Source: Enterococcus wangshanyuanii
Lineage (GTDB): Bacteria > Bacillota > Bacilli > Lactobacillales > Enterococcaceae
Length of the DNA: 64,000 nt
NCBI RefSeq assembly: GCF_002197645.1
Contig: NZ_CP021874.1
Coordinates: 1,612,001 to 1,676,000 of the forward strand
Direction of reading: 5' to 3'
Both the position numbers and the translations under genes were made by a program. A model generated the notes under the pieces. The model was not told the DNA's origin and ran no database searches. It saw nothing but the letters and a program-made list of their open reading frames with translations. Below are positions 26,909 to 36,143 of this stretch, piece by piece (within the stretch, counting starts at the first letter, position 1; every line of letters begins with the position of its first letter).

Positions 26909-27517
26909 CTAAAAATCAAACATTTGTTTCTTAGCTAAAGACTGTGCTGTCGCACTATCGATTTCAATGTTTGATGGTGTACATAGAAAAATTTCATCAC
27001 CGACACGTTGAATGTCTCCATCCAATGCATAGACAGTTCCAGTTAAAAAATCAACGATTCGTCTAGCCTGATGTTCTTCCACTAAATGAAAATTGATCAA
27101 CACAGCGTCACTAGCAATAATATGTTTAGCAATATTCATTGCTTCAGAATAAACACGCGGCTCAATAATTGTTATTTTGCCAGCTCTGCTTGAGCTATGT
27201 GCCTCTTGCGAACGTTTAGTATTTGAATTATTTGAACTACGCATGGAGACAACCTTTTTCTCATTAAATGCTGTTTCCTGACGGCTTTCCTTCTTATCTT
27301 GATGTGTCTCTGTTGAACGATAGCGAGCAGATGGCTTCTCAGTTAAAGGCTCAGTTGGTCCAGTTGGTCTTTGTACCTGTGCTGATGTTTGTCGAACCGT
27401 CTGTCTAGGTCTTTCATTGACAACCTTTTGCTCTTCGTATTCATCATAATTATCATAATCATCTTCACCAGATAATCCAAAAAAGCTCGATAACGCATTT
27501 TTACTAAAAATTGACAT
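26909..27517 (-). CDS. sepF: Cell division protein SepF
   Basis: A 202-residue FtsZ-binding membrane anchor. The N-terminal SIFSKNALSSFFGL is the amphipathic helix, residues ~15-115 are a charged disordered linker, and residues ~120-202 are the conserved SepF fold (ITIIEPRVYSEAMNIAKHI...VINFHL, DFLTGTVYALDGDIQRVGDEIFLCTPSNIEI). I take ATG 27517 behind AAAGGAGG; upstream in-frame starts would extend into ylmE. The linker is longer than in B. subtilis (about 150 residues in all there). Confidence 0.95.
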   Translation of the reverse strand: MSIFSKNALSSFFGLSGEDDYDNYDEYEEQKVVNERPRQTVRQTSAQVQRPTGPTEPLTEKPSARYRSTETHQDKKESRQETAFNEKKVVSMRSSNNSNTKRSQEAHSSSRAGKITIIEPRVYSEAMNIAKHIIASDAVLINFHLVEEHQARRIVDFLTGTVYALDGDIQRVGDEIFLCTPSNIEIDSATAQSLAKKQMFDF

Positions 27518-27530
27518 AGATTCCCCTCCT

Positions 27531-28214
27531 TTACGCACCTCTGAATATTGCTGTTCCGATTCGTACAAAAGTTGCACCTTCTTCGATAGCAATTGGGAAA
27601 TCATTACTCATTCCCATACTGAGCTCTGTACATGGTGCATGTGACAGATGCTGATTATTTATTGTTGACTGCAATTTTTTTAACTTAGAAAAAACCTCAT
27701 GAAGCTCTTGTTCAGAAGCATCCAGCGGCGCCATAGTCATTAGCCCTATAACTCTTATCTTATCAAATGAAGCTAATTGATGAATAAAATCAAGTACTTC
27801 ATCTGATCGAAAGCCGTGTTTACTTTCTTCACCAGTAATATTCACTTCAACAAAACAAGCAATTGGCTTCTCTGCTCGTTTTTGTATTTCTTCAGCTAAT
27901 TTCAAGCTGTCTAACGCATGAAAATAATCTATCTCGTTGATTATTAATTTTACCTTCCTACGCTGTAAATTACCAATCAAATGCCACTTAATTGTTGAAA
28001 AATCACTAAGTGCCATTTTTTTTTCGAGTAATTTATCTGCTCGGTTCTCAGCCATATTCTCAATACCAAGTTCTGCAAGTTCCTTGGCACAGTCACTTTC
28101 CACTGATTTGGTCACAGCAATCATTGTTACGTCGTCGACTGCTCGTGATGACCTTTGGCACGCCAGCTGAATCTTTTGGTTTATTTGTTCTAAGTTATCA
28201 GCCAGCATGGTCAA
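27531..28214 (-). CDS. ylmE: YggS family pyridoxal 5'-phosphate homeostasis protein
   Basis: A 227-residue alanine-racemase-like single-domain barrel that binds PLP without known catalysis. Signatures are [13 protein letters not shown] (the PLP lysine), [33 protein letters not shown], and [29 protein letters not shown] at 28214 lies 6 nt after AGGAG and is the better start; ATG 28208 is the alternative. It sits between ftsZ and sepF as in other Firmicutes. Confidence 0.95.
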   Translation of the reverse strand: MTMLADNLEQINQKIQLACQRSSRAVDDVTMIAVTKSVESDCAKELAELGIENMAENRADKLLEKKMALSDFSTIKWHLIGNLQRRKVKLIINEIDYFHALDSLKLAEEIQKRAEKPIACFVEVNITGEESKHGFRSDEVLDFIHQLASFDKIRVIGLMTMAPLDASEQELHEVFSKLKKLQSTINNQHLSHAPCTELSMGMSNDFPIAIEEGATFVRIGTAIFRGA

Positions 28215-28223
28215 AAATCGCTC

Positions 28224-29474
28224 CTATCTTTTTCTGCGGAAAAATGGTGGTGTGTTTAATTCATCGTCATTATTTTGTGTTGGTTCATCACGATGAAATG
28301 TTTCAAAGTCTTTCTTTTCAGCATTATCGAATGCTGAATCATCAACTTTTGGTCTTACGTTTTGTTCACGACGGATATCCCAGTCACCAAATGCACTAGT
28401 CTCTTCTTGTGGTTGAGGCTGTGATGGTTTTGACTGTTCCATATCAAGCACTGGTGCTTGTTGAACTGTTTGGATTTGTGTTGGTCTATTTTGACGTGGT
28501 GACTTACGATCTTTTTTTGAAGGATCGATTCCTGTTGCAATAACTGTTACACGGATTTCATCACCTAGATCTTCATTGATCGATGTTCCAAGAATAATAT
28601 TTACATCACCAGTTGCTGCACTTGTGACGATATCAGAAGCATCTTGCGCTTCGAATAGAGTCATGTCAAGTCCGCCTGTAATGTTTAATAGGACTTGCTC
28701 AGCGCCATCGATAGATGTTTCCAATAGCGGTGATGAAATAGCTTTTTTAGTTGCTTCAATGACACGGTCTTCACCGTTGGCAACACCGATTCCCATCAAG
28801 GCTGTTCCTTGATTTTCCATCACTGTTTTCACATCAGCAAAGTCCAAGTTGACATAGCCTGGTGCTGTGATCAAATCTGATATTCCTTGAACACCTTGAC
28901 GTAATACATTGTCAGCTTCACGGAAGGCTTCAAGCATCGGTGTCTTTTTATCAACAACTTCTAATAGACGGTTGTTTGAGATGATCAATAACGTATCAAC
29001 GTTTTCTTTTAGAAGAGCGATACCTTCTGCTGCAAAGCGTCCGCGTTTTGGTCCTTCAAAGCTAAATGGTCGTGTGACAACACCTACTGTTAGAGCGCCT
29101 AATTCTTTAGCAATTTTAGCAACAACAGGAGCAGCTCCTGTCCCTGTTCCACCGCCCATACCAGCAGTGATAAAAATCATATCTGCTCCTTGTAGAGCAT
29201 CTGAGATCACTTGTTCACTTTCTTCTGCAGCTTTTTGGCCAACTTCTGGTTGAGAACCTGCACCTAAACCGCGTGTATATTTAGGTCCAAGTTGAATCAC
29301 TGTCTCGGCTTTTGAGTTTTTAAGGGCTTGTACATCCGTATTGGCAGCGATGAATTCTACGCCTTTAACGTTTTCTTCAATCATGCGGTTAACAGCATTG
29401 CCGCCGCCGCCGCCCACACCGATAACTTTGATGACAGCGCCATTGTTAATGTTATTATCTAAAGAAAATTCCAT
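28224..29474 (-). CDS. ftsZ: Cell division protein FtsZ
   Basis: A 416-residue tubulin homologue that forms the Z-ring. The GTP signature [13 protein letters not shown] and the T7 loop [11 protein letters not shown] are present, as is the N-terminal [17 protein letters not shown]. After about residue 320 comes a variable linker rich in Gln and Pro, and the conserved C-terminal peptide ([12 protein letters not shown]) that binds FtsA and SepF. It lies 26 bp after ftsA. Confidence 0.99.
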   Translation of the reverse strand: MEFSLDNNINNGAVIKVIGVGGGGGNAVNRMIEENVKGVEFIAANTDVQALKNSKAETVIQLGPKYTRGLGAGSQPEVGQKAAEESEQVISDALQGADMIFITAGMGGGTGTGAAPVVAKIAKELGALTVGVVTRPFSFEGPKRGRFAAEGIALLKENVDTLLIISNNRLLEVVDKKTPMLEAFREADNVLRQGVQGISDLITAPGYVNLDFADVKTVMENQGTALMGIGVANGEDRVIEATKKAISSPLLETSIDGAEQVLLNITGGLDMTLFEAQDASDIVTSAATGDVNIILGTSINEDLGDEIRVTVIATGIDPSKKDRKSPRQNRPTQIQTVQQAPVLDMEQSKPSQPQPQEETSAFGDWDIRREQNVRPKVDDSAFDNAEKKDFETFHRDEPTQNNDDELNTPPFFRRKR

Positions 29475-29500
29475 AGTATCGTTTCCTCCTGTTTTAGTTG

Positions 29501-30823
29501 TTAGTCAAAAATGTTTGAGAAGAAGTCTTTGATTTTACCAGTAACTTTTTCACCAGATTCATGGATTTCTGAATCATCGTAATCTTCTTGTACGCTGTCA
29601 GCGTATGTATCATACTGAACCTCTTGCTGAACGGCAACGGACGGTGAAGCTTTTACCTTTTCACCTGGAATCGCGCCTTTAGCGATATGATAAATATCAC
29701 TAAGCTGAGCTGAATATTCTACAATGCTGATCACATTTGTAAAGACTGGGTTACGTAAGCCCATATGATTAGGGACATACAATTTCACACTAGCATCGAA
29801 AATTTCTTGTGCTAAATCAACCACACCTGGAAGACTTGCGCCGCCGCCAGTTAAAATGACACCACCTGGTAATTCAAGTGCATCGATTTCGTCTAATACT
29901 TCTTTTGATTTTTTGAAAATTTGTTCCACTCGAGCTTCGATGACTTCTGAAAGGTAACGCTCATCAACTTTGATAGGTTCTGATTTACCGATCACATCCA
30001 CAGGAAATTCTTCACTGACAGACGTTCTTTCTGGATAAGCATCACCGTAGTTGATCTTCAATGCTTCTGCATTATTGAACGATGTGTTCAAAACGATCGA
30101 AACATCTTTAGTGACGAATTCGCCGCCTTCTTGATTGACATGTGTAAATTTCAGTTGTTTATCATGCATTACAGACGTCGTTGTTTGACCTCCGCCCATA
30201 TCGATAACAATCGTACCGAAATCTTTTTCTCCATCTGAAAGAACTGTTTCAGTCAATGCTAATGGCATGATTACTAGTTCGTTTACTGTTAAGCCAGCTT
30301 TTTCAACGCATTTTCTTGTATTGTGGATAATTGTTTTTGGTCCTGTAAAGACCACGCCGAACATTTCTAAACGAACGCCAATCATTCCTCTAGGATCTTT
30401 GATCCCTTCAAATCCATCTACTGTGAATTCTTGAGGTAAGATTGCAACGATTTGACGTTCAGGAGGAGTTGAACGAACCAGAGCTGCAGATGCTACATTA
30501 CGTACATCTTCATCAGTGATTTCTTTTGACTCACTACTTACAGCGATCATTCCTTGGCAATTTTCCACTTCAAGTAAGTTTGCTGGTAACCCCACATTCA
30601 CACTTTTAATTTGAATTCCCGCTTTTTCTTCTGCTTGTCTTACTGCTCTTTGTATTGCATTCACTGTTTTATCAATATCGACAATGATGCCTCGATTTAA
30701 TCCATCAGATTTTGCATTTCCTACGCCAATGATATTCATTTGACCTTCAATAAATTCAGCCACTACAACTTTTACTGATGTTGTACCAATATCAAGGCCT
30801 ACATACATTCCTGTCTTTGCCAT
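29501..30823 (-). CDS. ftsA: Cell division protein FtsA
   Basis: A 440-residue actin-like protein tethering FtsZ to the membrane. Nucleotide-site motifs are [12 protein letters not shown] near the N terminus and [14 protein letters not shown] and [14 protein letters not shown] later; the C-terminal [10 protein letters not shown] is the amphipathic membrane helix. I take ATG 30823, with GGAGG 10 nt upstream; an in-frame TTG at 30853 lies before the site. A candidate promoter is at 30,917. Confidence 0.98.
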   Translation of the reverse strand: MAKTGMYVGLDIGTTSVKVVVAEFIEGQMNIIGVGNAKSDGLNRGIIVDIDKTVNAIQRAVRQAEEKAGIQIKSVNVGLPANLLEVENCQGMIAVSSESKEITDEDVRNVASAALVRSTPPERQIVAILPQEFTVDGFEGIKDPRGMIGVRLEMFGVVFTGPKTIIHNTRKCVEKAGLTVNELVIMPLALTETVLSDGEKDFGTIVIDMGGGQTTTSVMHDKQLKFTHVNQEGGEFVTKDVSIVLNTSFNNAEALKINYGDAYPERTSVSEEFPVDVIGKSEPIKVDERYLSEVIEARVEQIFKKSKEVLDEIDALELPGGVILTGGGASLPGVVDLAQEIFDASVKLYVPNHMGLRNPVFTNVISIVEYSAQLSDIYHIAKGAIPGEKVKASPSVAVQQEVQYDTYADSVQEDYDDSEIHESGEKVTGKIKDFFSNIFD

Positions 30824-30916
30824 GAATGGGGTTCCTCCTCCTATTAATTCCAATATGCTGCAGGGTTAAAAAGACCTGCTGACATATATATTTTTTATGA
30901 ATACTCACTTCTTTCA

Positions 30917-30925
30917 ATTTTACCA
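30917..30925 (-). promoter_or_regulatory. Possible ftsA promoter (extended -10)
   Basis: TGGTAAAAT on the minus strand, an extended -10, within the 160-bp divIB-ftsA gap and about 95 bp before the start of ftsA. The -35 is poor. It would allow ftsAZ expression apart from the upstream wall genes. Confidence 0.4.
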
Positions 30926-30983
30926 TAAACAGGGGCTTTTTAGAAAGCAGATTCTACTATTTTTTCTTTTTATTTTCTTAATT

Positions 30984-32018
30984 TTATTCCAGCACCTCAG
31001 ATGTTTGCTCTGTACTGTCTTCAGTCTCCCCATTATTAAAAGGATATGAGAAGATCCCAACCTCCATATCGATAATTCCTGGGTCTTCCATTTGACTAGC
31101 TACTTTCCCGTAATACGCCATTTTCTGCTCTAATTGGGAAATATTTACGATCACTTCATTCGCATCTTTCATATGAAGATTGATCAATTCCTTATTTGCA
31201 TTAGAAGGCGCATAACGAATTTCAGAAATATTTTGTTTGATTTCTTCTGGCAGCTTATTATAAGAATTTATTAAGTTACGAATGATTTCCTGATCTTCAA
31301 AATTCTGAAAAACCGGCATTCCACTGGCAGGAGCTTTCATTTCTTCTGGTAAAATCTTCCCATTTTCTAAAATAGGATGATAGATACCATCAACTGATTC
31401 TAAAGCAACTACTTTATATTCTTCAATCTTGATGTTGAAAGAGTTGATGCCATTTAATGAGATCGTTGCTTTTTTCACACGCGGCAATTGGCGCTTGATT
31501 TTTTCTTCATAAATTTTTCTATCGCCAAACTGCTCCCAAAGACTGGTCCCCTTCTCAAGCTTTGATTGAGTGATCACGCTCTGACTGTCCACAGATTTAT
31601 TTCCAGTAACACCAATATTACCCAATTTACTCAACGGTGAAACAAAATAAAGTACAATCAAAATTGCAATCAGAAAAACAGAGACGATCAATGTCAATCG
31701 ACGATACAATCTCGTATTGCGTACTTTTTTTATATTTGGTAAGCGGTCTGCAAAAGATTCGTAAGTTTTTTGCTGTTTTTCCTCAGGTTCAGAAGCTTCT
31801 GACGATGCTTCCTCTTTTGACTCTGACTCTTTTTTATCATCGCTTTCTTCCGTCTCCTCAGAGACTACAGAGGGATTCCAGCTAGGCTGATCTCCTTGTG
31901 TTTTCAAATATTCCAAGTTTTCTTTTTGCCATGGGGTCAATGATTGTTCCTCGATCGATTCAGCTGTCTCTTCCGATGAATCTTTTGTTCCCCCTGGATC
32001 TTCTTTCTTCTTACTAAT
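30984..32018 (-). CDS. divIB: Cell division protein DivIB/FtsQ
   Basis: A bitopic division protein: cytoplasmic acidic N-terminal region, one transmembrane helix (LTLIVSVFLIAILIVLYFV), a POTRA domain (LGNIGVTGNKSVDSQSVI) and beta domain, then an acidic tail. It forms a complex with FtsL and DivIC that activates septal wall synthesis. No ATG or GTG suits the start. An ATT at 32018, 6 nt after GGGGGGTG, would give M-SKKKEDPGGTKD, leading into LTPWQKENLEYL, very like the S. pneumoniae DivIB start; the annotated-style alternative is TTG 31940 with a weaker GAGG. I give the ATT start as more likely. Only 15 bp separate it from murG. Confidence 0.9.
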   Translation of the reverse strand: MSKKKEDPGGTKDSSEETAESIEEQSLTPWQKENLEYLKTQGDQPSWNPSVVSEETEESDDKKESESKEEASSEASEPEEKQQKTYESFADRLPNIKKVRNTRLYRRLTLIVSVFLIAILIVLYFVSPLSKLGNIGVTGNKSVDSQSVITQSKLEKGTSLWEQFGDRKIYEEKIKRQLPRVKKATISLNGINSFNIKIEEYKVVALESVDGIYHPILENGKILPEEMKAPASGMPVFQNFEDQEIIRNLINSYNKLPEEIKQNISEIRYAPSNANKELINLHMKDANEVIVNISQLEQKMAYYGKVASQMEDPGIIDMEVGIFSYPFNNGETEDSTEQTSEVLE

Positions 32019-32033
32019 CTTTTACACCCCCCA

Positions 32034-33125
32034 TCAAGTAATTTCTTTCACCACTGCGTATAAACGATCACTAGCATCCGGGATCCCTTCTTTTTTAGAA
32101 GCCTGGGCCATTGTTTGATGGCGCTCATCATTCAATAAAATGGCATCGATCTCTGCGACTAATTTTTCACCAGTCAGTTCTTGATCAGAAATCATTTCAA
32201 CAGCTCCTGATTTAACCAAACTTTGTGCATTTTTGGTTTGGTGATCATTTGTCACATAGGGACTTGGAACTAAGATCGCAGGCAATCCCAGAGCTGTAAA
32301 TTCTGCTATAGATGTTGCACCAGCTCGACCGACCATTAAATCGACAGCTGCCAGTACTTGAGCCATTTTATTAATATACGGCTGAATACTGATATTCGTC
32401 AATTTCTTTTCGGAAAGCTTTAAGGTTTCTTTTAATTCTTTGTAGTATCGCTCTCCGGAAGCATACAATACCTGATATTCTTTTTCTTCGAATAAAGGGA
32501 ACGCCTCGATAAATGCCTGATTGATTTTCAAAGCACCACGACTGCCGCCAAAGATGACCACAGTTTTTTTATCAGGAAGTAACCCAAACTCTCTTAGAAC
32601 CTCTGTTTTTTCAGTCATCACAACTTCTTGCGCACGAGGGTTTCCCGTTAAAACAACTTTTTCTTTAGGAAAATATTCAGCCACGTCTGGGAAACAGATA
32701 GCTACTTTTGTTGCATATCTACTTAAAAATTTATTTGTTATTCCTGGTATACTGTTTTGCTCATGGATAATCGTAGGTATTTTTAGTTGTTTCGCTGCAT
32801 ATACGACAGAACCCGAAACATAACCCCCAGTTCCAATTACGACATCCGGCTGAAACTCTTTAATGATTTTTTTAGCTTTTCCAATACTATTGAGGAAAAG
32901 ATAAATCGTTTTAAAGTTTTGCGGACTCAATGAGCGTCGAAATCCTTGGATCTCAATTGTTTTGAATGGAATATCATAGTTCGGAACGATTTGGCTTTCT
33001 AGACCATTTTCTGTTCCTACATACATAAACTCTGTATTAGGATCTAATGCTCTAACGTGATCAACAAAAGCCAATGCCGGATAAATATGTCCGCCTGTTC
33101 CGCCTCCGGTTATCAATATCTTCAT
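32034..33125 (-). CDS. murG: UDP-GlcNAc:lipid I N-acetylglucosaminyltransferase
   Basis: A 363-residue GT28 enzyme on the inner face of the membrane, adding GlcNAc to lipid I to make lipid II. Signatures are the N-terminal [35 protein letters not shown], and the acceptor/donor loop [23 protein letters not shown]. It begins 7 bp after murD. Confidence 0.98.
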   Translation of the reverse strand: MKILITGGGTGGHIYPALAFVDHVRALDPNTEFMYVGTENGLESQIVPNYDIPFKTIEIQGFRRSLSPQNFKTIYLFLNSIGKAKKIIKEFQPDVVIGTGGYVSGSVVYAAKQLKIPTIIHEQNSIPGITNKFLSRYATKVAICFPDVAEYFPKEKVVLTGNPRAQEVVMTEKTEVLREFGLLPDKKTVVIFGGSRGALKINQAFIEAFPLFEEKEYQVLYASGERYYKELKETLKLSEKKLTNISIQPYINKMAQVLAAVDLMVGRAGATSIAEFTALGLPAILVPSPYVTNDHQTKNAQSLVKSGAVEMISDQELTGEKLVAEIDAILLNDERHQTMAQASKKEGIPDASDRLYAVVKEIT

Positions 33126-33132
33126 AGTTCTC

Positions 33133-34503
33133 TCACTTTTCTTTGTCTTTTAGCTGCTGCATTGCTTGAATAAACGCTTCTCCACGCAATTCAAAATTAG
33201 GATATTGATCCCAGCTAGCACATGCAGGCGATAATAGAATAGTATCATTTTTTTCAGAAAAATCATAGGCATCTTGTACGGCTGTTTGGACATTTTCAGT
33301 CAGATGAATCTCTTTCACACCAGCAGCAAGTGCAGCCCGCTTCAGTTTCTCTTTTGTTTCTCCGAATAAATAAATCGCTTTGACCCCATTTAATGAAGGA
33401 ATCAGCTCATCAAACTCATTTCCTCGATCCAATCCGCCTGCTAACAAAATAAGCGTAGAGTGATCGAATCCGCTTAAAGCCATTTCTGTTGCCAAAATAT
33501 TAGTAGCTTTCGAATCATTGTAAAATTTACGGCCAGCTACTTCTCCGACATATTGTGTGCGGTGTGGAACACCGGTAAATACCATCAATGTCTGCTTAAT
33601 CGCAGCAGTCGAAACATTTTTTAATTTCGCAACCGCAATCGCAGCAAGTGCATTCTCAACATTATGACTACCGGGAACGCCTAATTCTGCAGCATCCATG
33701 ATATATTCATCTTTGTAATAAATTTTCTCTTCTGAAAGATAGGCGCCAGCAACTTTTTCTTTTGTTGAAAATGGAATAATTGTTGCTTTGGTCGTTTTAC
33801 TTAATTCCTGTAATTCTTCTTGATTCCAATTTAAAACAAGAAAATCTGTTTCTTGCATATTTTCCTGCATTGCCCACTTAGCTTTGACATATTCTTCTCT
33901 TGATCCGTGATAATCGATGTGCGCTTCATAAATGTTCGTTATGACCGCAATGTGCGGACAAAATGTTTGAATCCCCATCAATTGAAAGCTTGATAATTCC
34001 ATGACGATATCATCTACTTCTTTTGCTTCCTCTGCTACTTCACTTGCAGGATACCCGATATTCCCAGCTAATCTAGCTGTACCTTTGGTTCGTTCGGCAT
34101 TTAAAAGTAATCCGATCATTGTTGTTGTTGTCGTTTTTCCATTCGTTCCCGTGATACCAATGATTGGACACTCAGAAATTTGATACGCTAGTTCAACCTC
34201 TGTAATGATCGGCAGCTTCATTTCCAGCGCTTTTTCTACCAATGGGTTTGTGTACGGAATCCCCGGATTTTTAACGATCAAAGAAAAATCTTCATCTAAT
34301 AACTCAATTGGATGACCACCCGTAACAACACGAATACCCAAGGTTAATAAATCTTGGGCTTCCGGGTTTTGATCAAATTGTTTAAAATCATTCACTGTCA
34401 CGAATGCACCTAGCTCATGAAGCAACTTCGCTGCACTAACACCACTCTTTGCCAGCCCAAGAACAAGGACTTTTTTGTTTTCATAATCAGTAATTTTTTT
34501 CAT
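33133..34503 (-). CDS. murD: UDP-N-acetylmuramoylalanine--D-glutamate ligase
   Basis: A 456-residue Mur ligase adding D-Glu to UDP-MurNAc-L-Ala. The ATP loop is [15 protein letters not shown]; the central domain has [16 protein letters not shown]; the C-terminal domain DSKATN and [12 protein letters not shown] are usual. Its start lies downstream of the 119-bp repeat block that parts it from mraY; no promoter was recognised between the two. Confidence 0.98.
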   Translation of the reverse strand: MKKITDYENKKVLVLGLAKSGVSAAKLLHELGAFVTVNDFKQFDQNPEAQDLLTLGIRVVTGGHPIELLDEDFSLIVKNPGIPYTNPLVEKALEMKLPIITEVELAYQISECPIIGITGTNGKTTTTTMIGLLLNAERTKGTARLAGNIGYPASEVAEEAKEVDDIVMELSSFQLMGIQTFCPHIAVITNIYEAHIDYHGSREEYVKAKWAMQENMQETDFLVLNWNQEELQELSKTTKATIIPFSTKEKVAGAYLSEEKIYYKDEYIMDAAELGVPGSHNVENALAAIAVAKLKNVSTAAIKQTLMVFTGVPHRTQYVGEVAGRKFYNDSKATNILATEMALSGFDHSTLILLAGGLDRGNEFDELIPSLNGVKAIYLFGETKEKLKRAALAAGVKEIHLTENVQTAVQDAYDFSEKNDTILLSPACASWDQYPNFELRGEAFIQAMQQLKDKEK

Positions 34504-34524
34504 AATCTATTCTCCTTATCTTAG

Positions 34525-35105
34525 AAAAGCTGAAAGAAGCGGATAACTCTGTAGAAAAATTAGGAATCCTTGATTGGAACGCTCTTCGTTCCAGTCGAGG
34601 ATTATCTATTTTCCTAAGAGTTGCTTCTTGAAGCTAGACACTTAAAAGCTGAAAAAAGCGGGTAGTCTTGTAGAAAGTTAGGAAATTTGATATGAAACGT
34701 TCTTTGTTTCCTATCATAATTTGTCTATTTTCCTAAAGACTGCTTCTTGAAGCTAGACACTTAAAAGCTGAAAGAAGCGGGTAGTCTTGTAGAAAGTTAG
34801 GAAATTTGATATGAAACGTTCTTTGTTTCCTATCATAATTTGTCTATTTTCCTAAAGACTGCTTCTTGAAGCTAGACACTTAAAAGCTGAAAGAAGCGGG
34901 TAGTCTTGTAGAAAGTTAGGAAATTTGATATGAAACGTTCTTTGTTTCCTATCATAATTTGTCTATTTTCCTAAAGACTGCTTCTTGAAGCTAGACACTT
35001 AAAAGCTGAAAGAAGCGGACAACTCTATAGAAAATTAGAAATCTTTGATTGGAACCTCTTCATTTCTGTCGAAGATTGTCTATTTTCCTAAAAATCGCTT
35101 CTAGA
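34525..35105 (-). repeat. Five tandem 119-bp palindromic units between mraY and murD
   Basis: Units start at 34525, 34644, 34763, 34882 and 35001 (the last is truncated and diverged). Each is a near-complete palindrome with arms of about 50 nt around a 5-nt loop (CTCTT or TTCTT). The outer arms AAGAAGC/GCTTCTT are constant. Inner pairs change together: unit 1 has AACTCT/AGAGTT where units 2-4 have AGTCTT/AAGACT. Units 2 to 4 differ by one base. The block is non-coding and would be transcribed between mraY and murD as a row of long hairpins. Confidence 0.95.
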
Positions 35106-35123
35106 TACATCAATGAATAATCG

Positions 35124-36089
35124 TTAGAAAATAATCCACAAAGTAATTCCTGAACAAATCAAGGCTGTGAACCAAAAGACAATATCGATCTTCCATTCTG
35201 ACCAGCCGCACATTTCAAAGTGATGATGGATAGGTGACATCTTAAAGATTCTTTTACCAAATAGTTTAAATGAAGTCACTTGCAAAATCACGCTTGCCGT
35301 CTCACAGACATAAACTAAACCAATCAATAACAATGTCCATTCTTGTCGCAAAATAATTGAAATTGCAGCAAGTAAACCGCCAAGGGCAAGCGAACCAACA
35401 TCACCCATAAATATTTTAGCTGGCTTTTTATTATAAGGGAAGAAACCAAGCAAACCACCGATCACACTTAGACAAATGATCACTACATCAAACTGTTGTT
35501 GCTTCCATGCGATGATTGCGTAAGTTCCGAATGAAATCGTTCCTAATCCAGCAACTAACCCATCGATTCCGTCAGTTAGATTTACTGCATTCGAAAAACC
35601 AACCAGCCAAAAAATCACAAATACGCCATAAAAAATGCCTAACGGCAGTGTCGTGATCCCAAAAAGATCTAATGAATCCGGCAAGCCCTCTGAACGATAC
35701 ACTGCATAAAAAACGACTCCACCGATAATTTGTCCAACTAATTTCTGACGTGAGTTCAAGCCCATATTTCTTTTTTTGAACACCTTGATGAAATCATCAA
35801 GAAATCCTAATAGCCCGTAAAGAACCAAAATAAACAAAATAATAAGTAAAGAAGGAGTGAACTCTTGTTTCCACAATCCCACTAACAGCGATGTGATAAA
35901 GCTAGCAACTAAGAAAACCAAACCGCCCATAGTCGGTGTACCTGTTTTCACATTATGCCAGGTCGGTCCATCTTCTCGTGTTGTCTGACCTTGTTTTTTC
36001 ATTTGAAAATATCCGATAAACACTGGCATCACTGCCACTGTAATAGCAAAGCTAAAGGCGATCGGGATAAAAATTTGCGTCCACTCCAT
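35124..36089 (-). CDS. mraY: Phospho-N-acetylmuramoyl-pentapeptide-transferase
   Basis: A 321-residue enzyme with about ten transmembrane helices that joins UDP-MurNAc-pentapeptide to undecaprenyl phosphate, forming lipid I. Visible are [17 protein letters not shown] with the paired aspartates, [12 protein letters not shown], the [11 protein letters not shown] motif and SPIHHHFE. It follows pbp2x after 54 bp. Confidence 0.98.
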   Translation of the reverse strand: MEWTQIFIPIAFSFAITVAVMPVFIGYFQMKKQGQTTREDGPTWHNVKTGTPTMGGLVFLVASFITSLLVGLWKQEFTPSLLIILFILVLYGLLGFLDDFIKVFKKRNMGLNSRQKLVGQIIGGVVFYAVYRSEGLPDSLDLFGITTLPLGIFYGVFVIFWLVGFSNAVNLTDGIDGLVAGLGTISFGTYAIIAWKQQQFDVVIICLSVIGGLLGFFPYNKKPAKIFMGDVGSLALGGLLAAISIILRQEWTLLLIGLVYVCETASVILQVTSFKLFGKRIFKMSPIHHHFEMCGWSEWKIDIVFWFTALICSGITLWIIF

Positions 36090-36143
36090 GATATCTCTCC
36101 TAATTATTCCACTCTTTTTATGTTACCCAGCATTTTTAACTAA

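Noticed and set aside
28909..29253. 114-codon plus-strand frame inside ftsZ
   Set aside because: Antisense shadow caused by codon bias of ftsZ; no binding site.
34525..35105. CRISPR array or insertion sequence
   Set aside because: The units are directly joined palindromes with no spacers, and no transposase frame exists within them.
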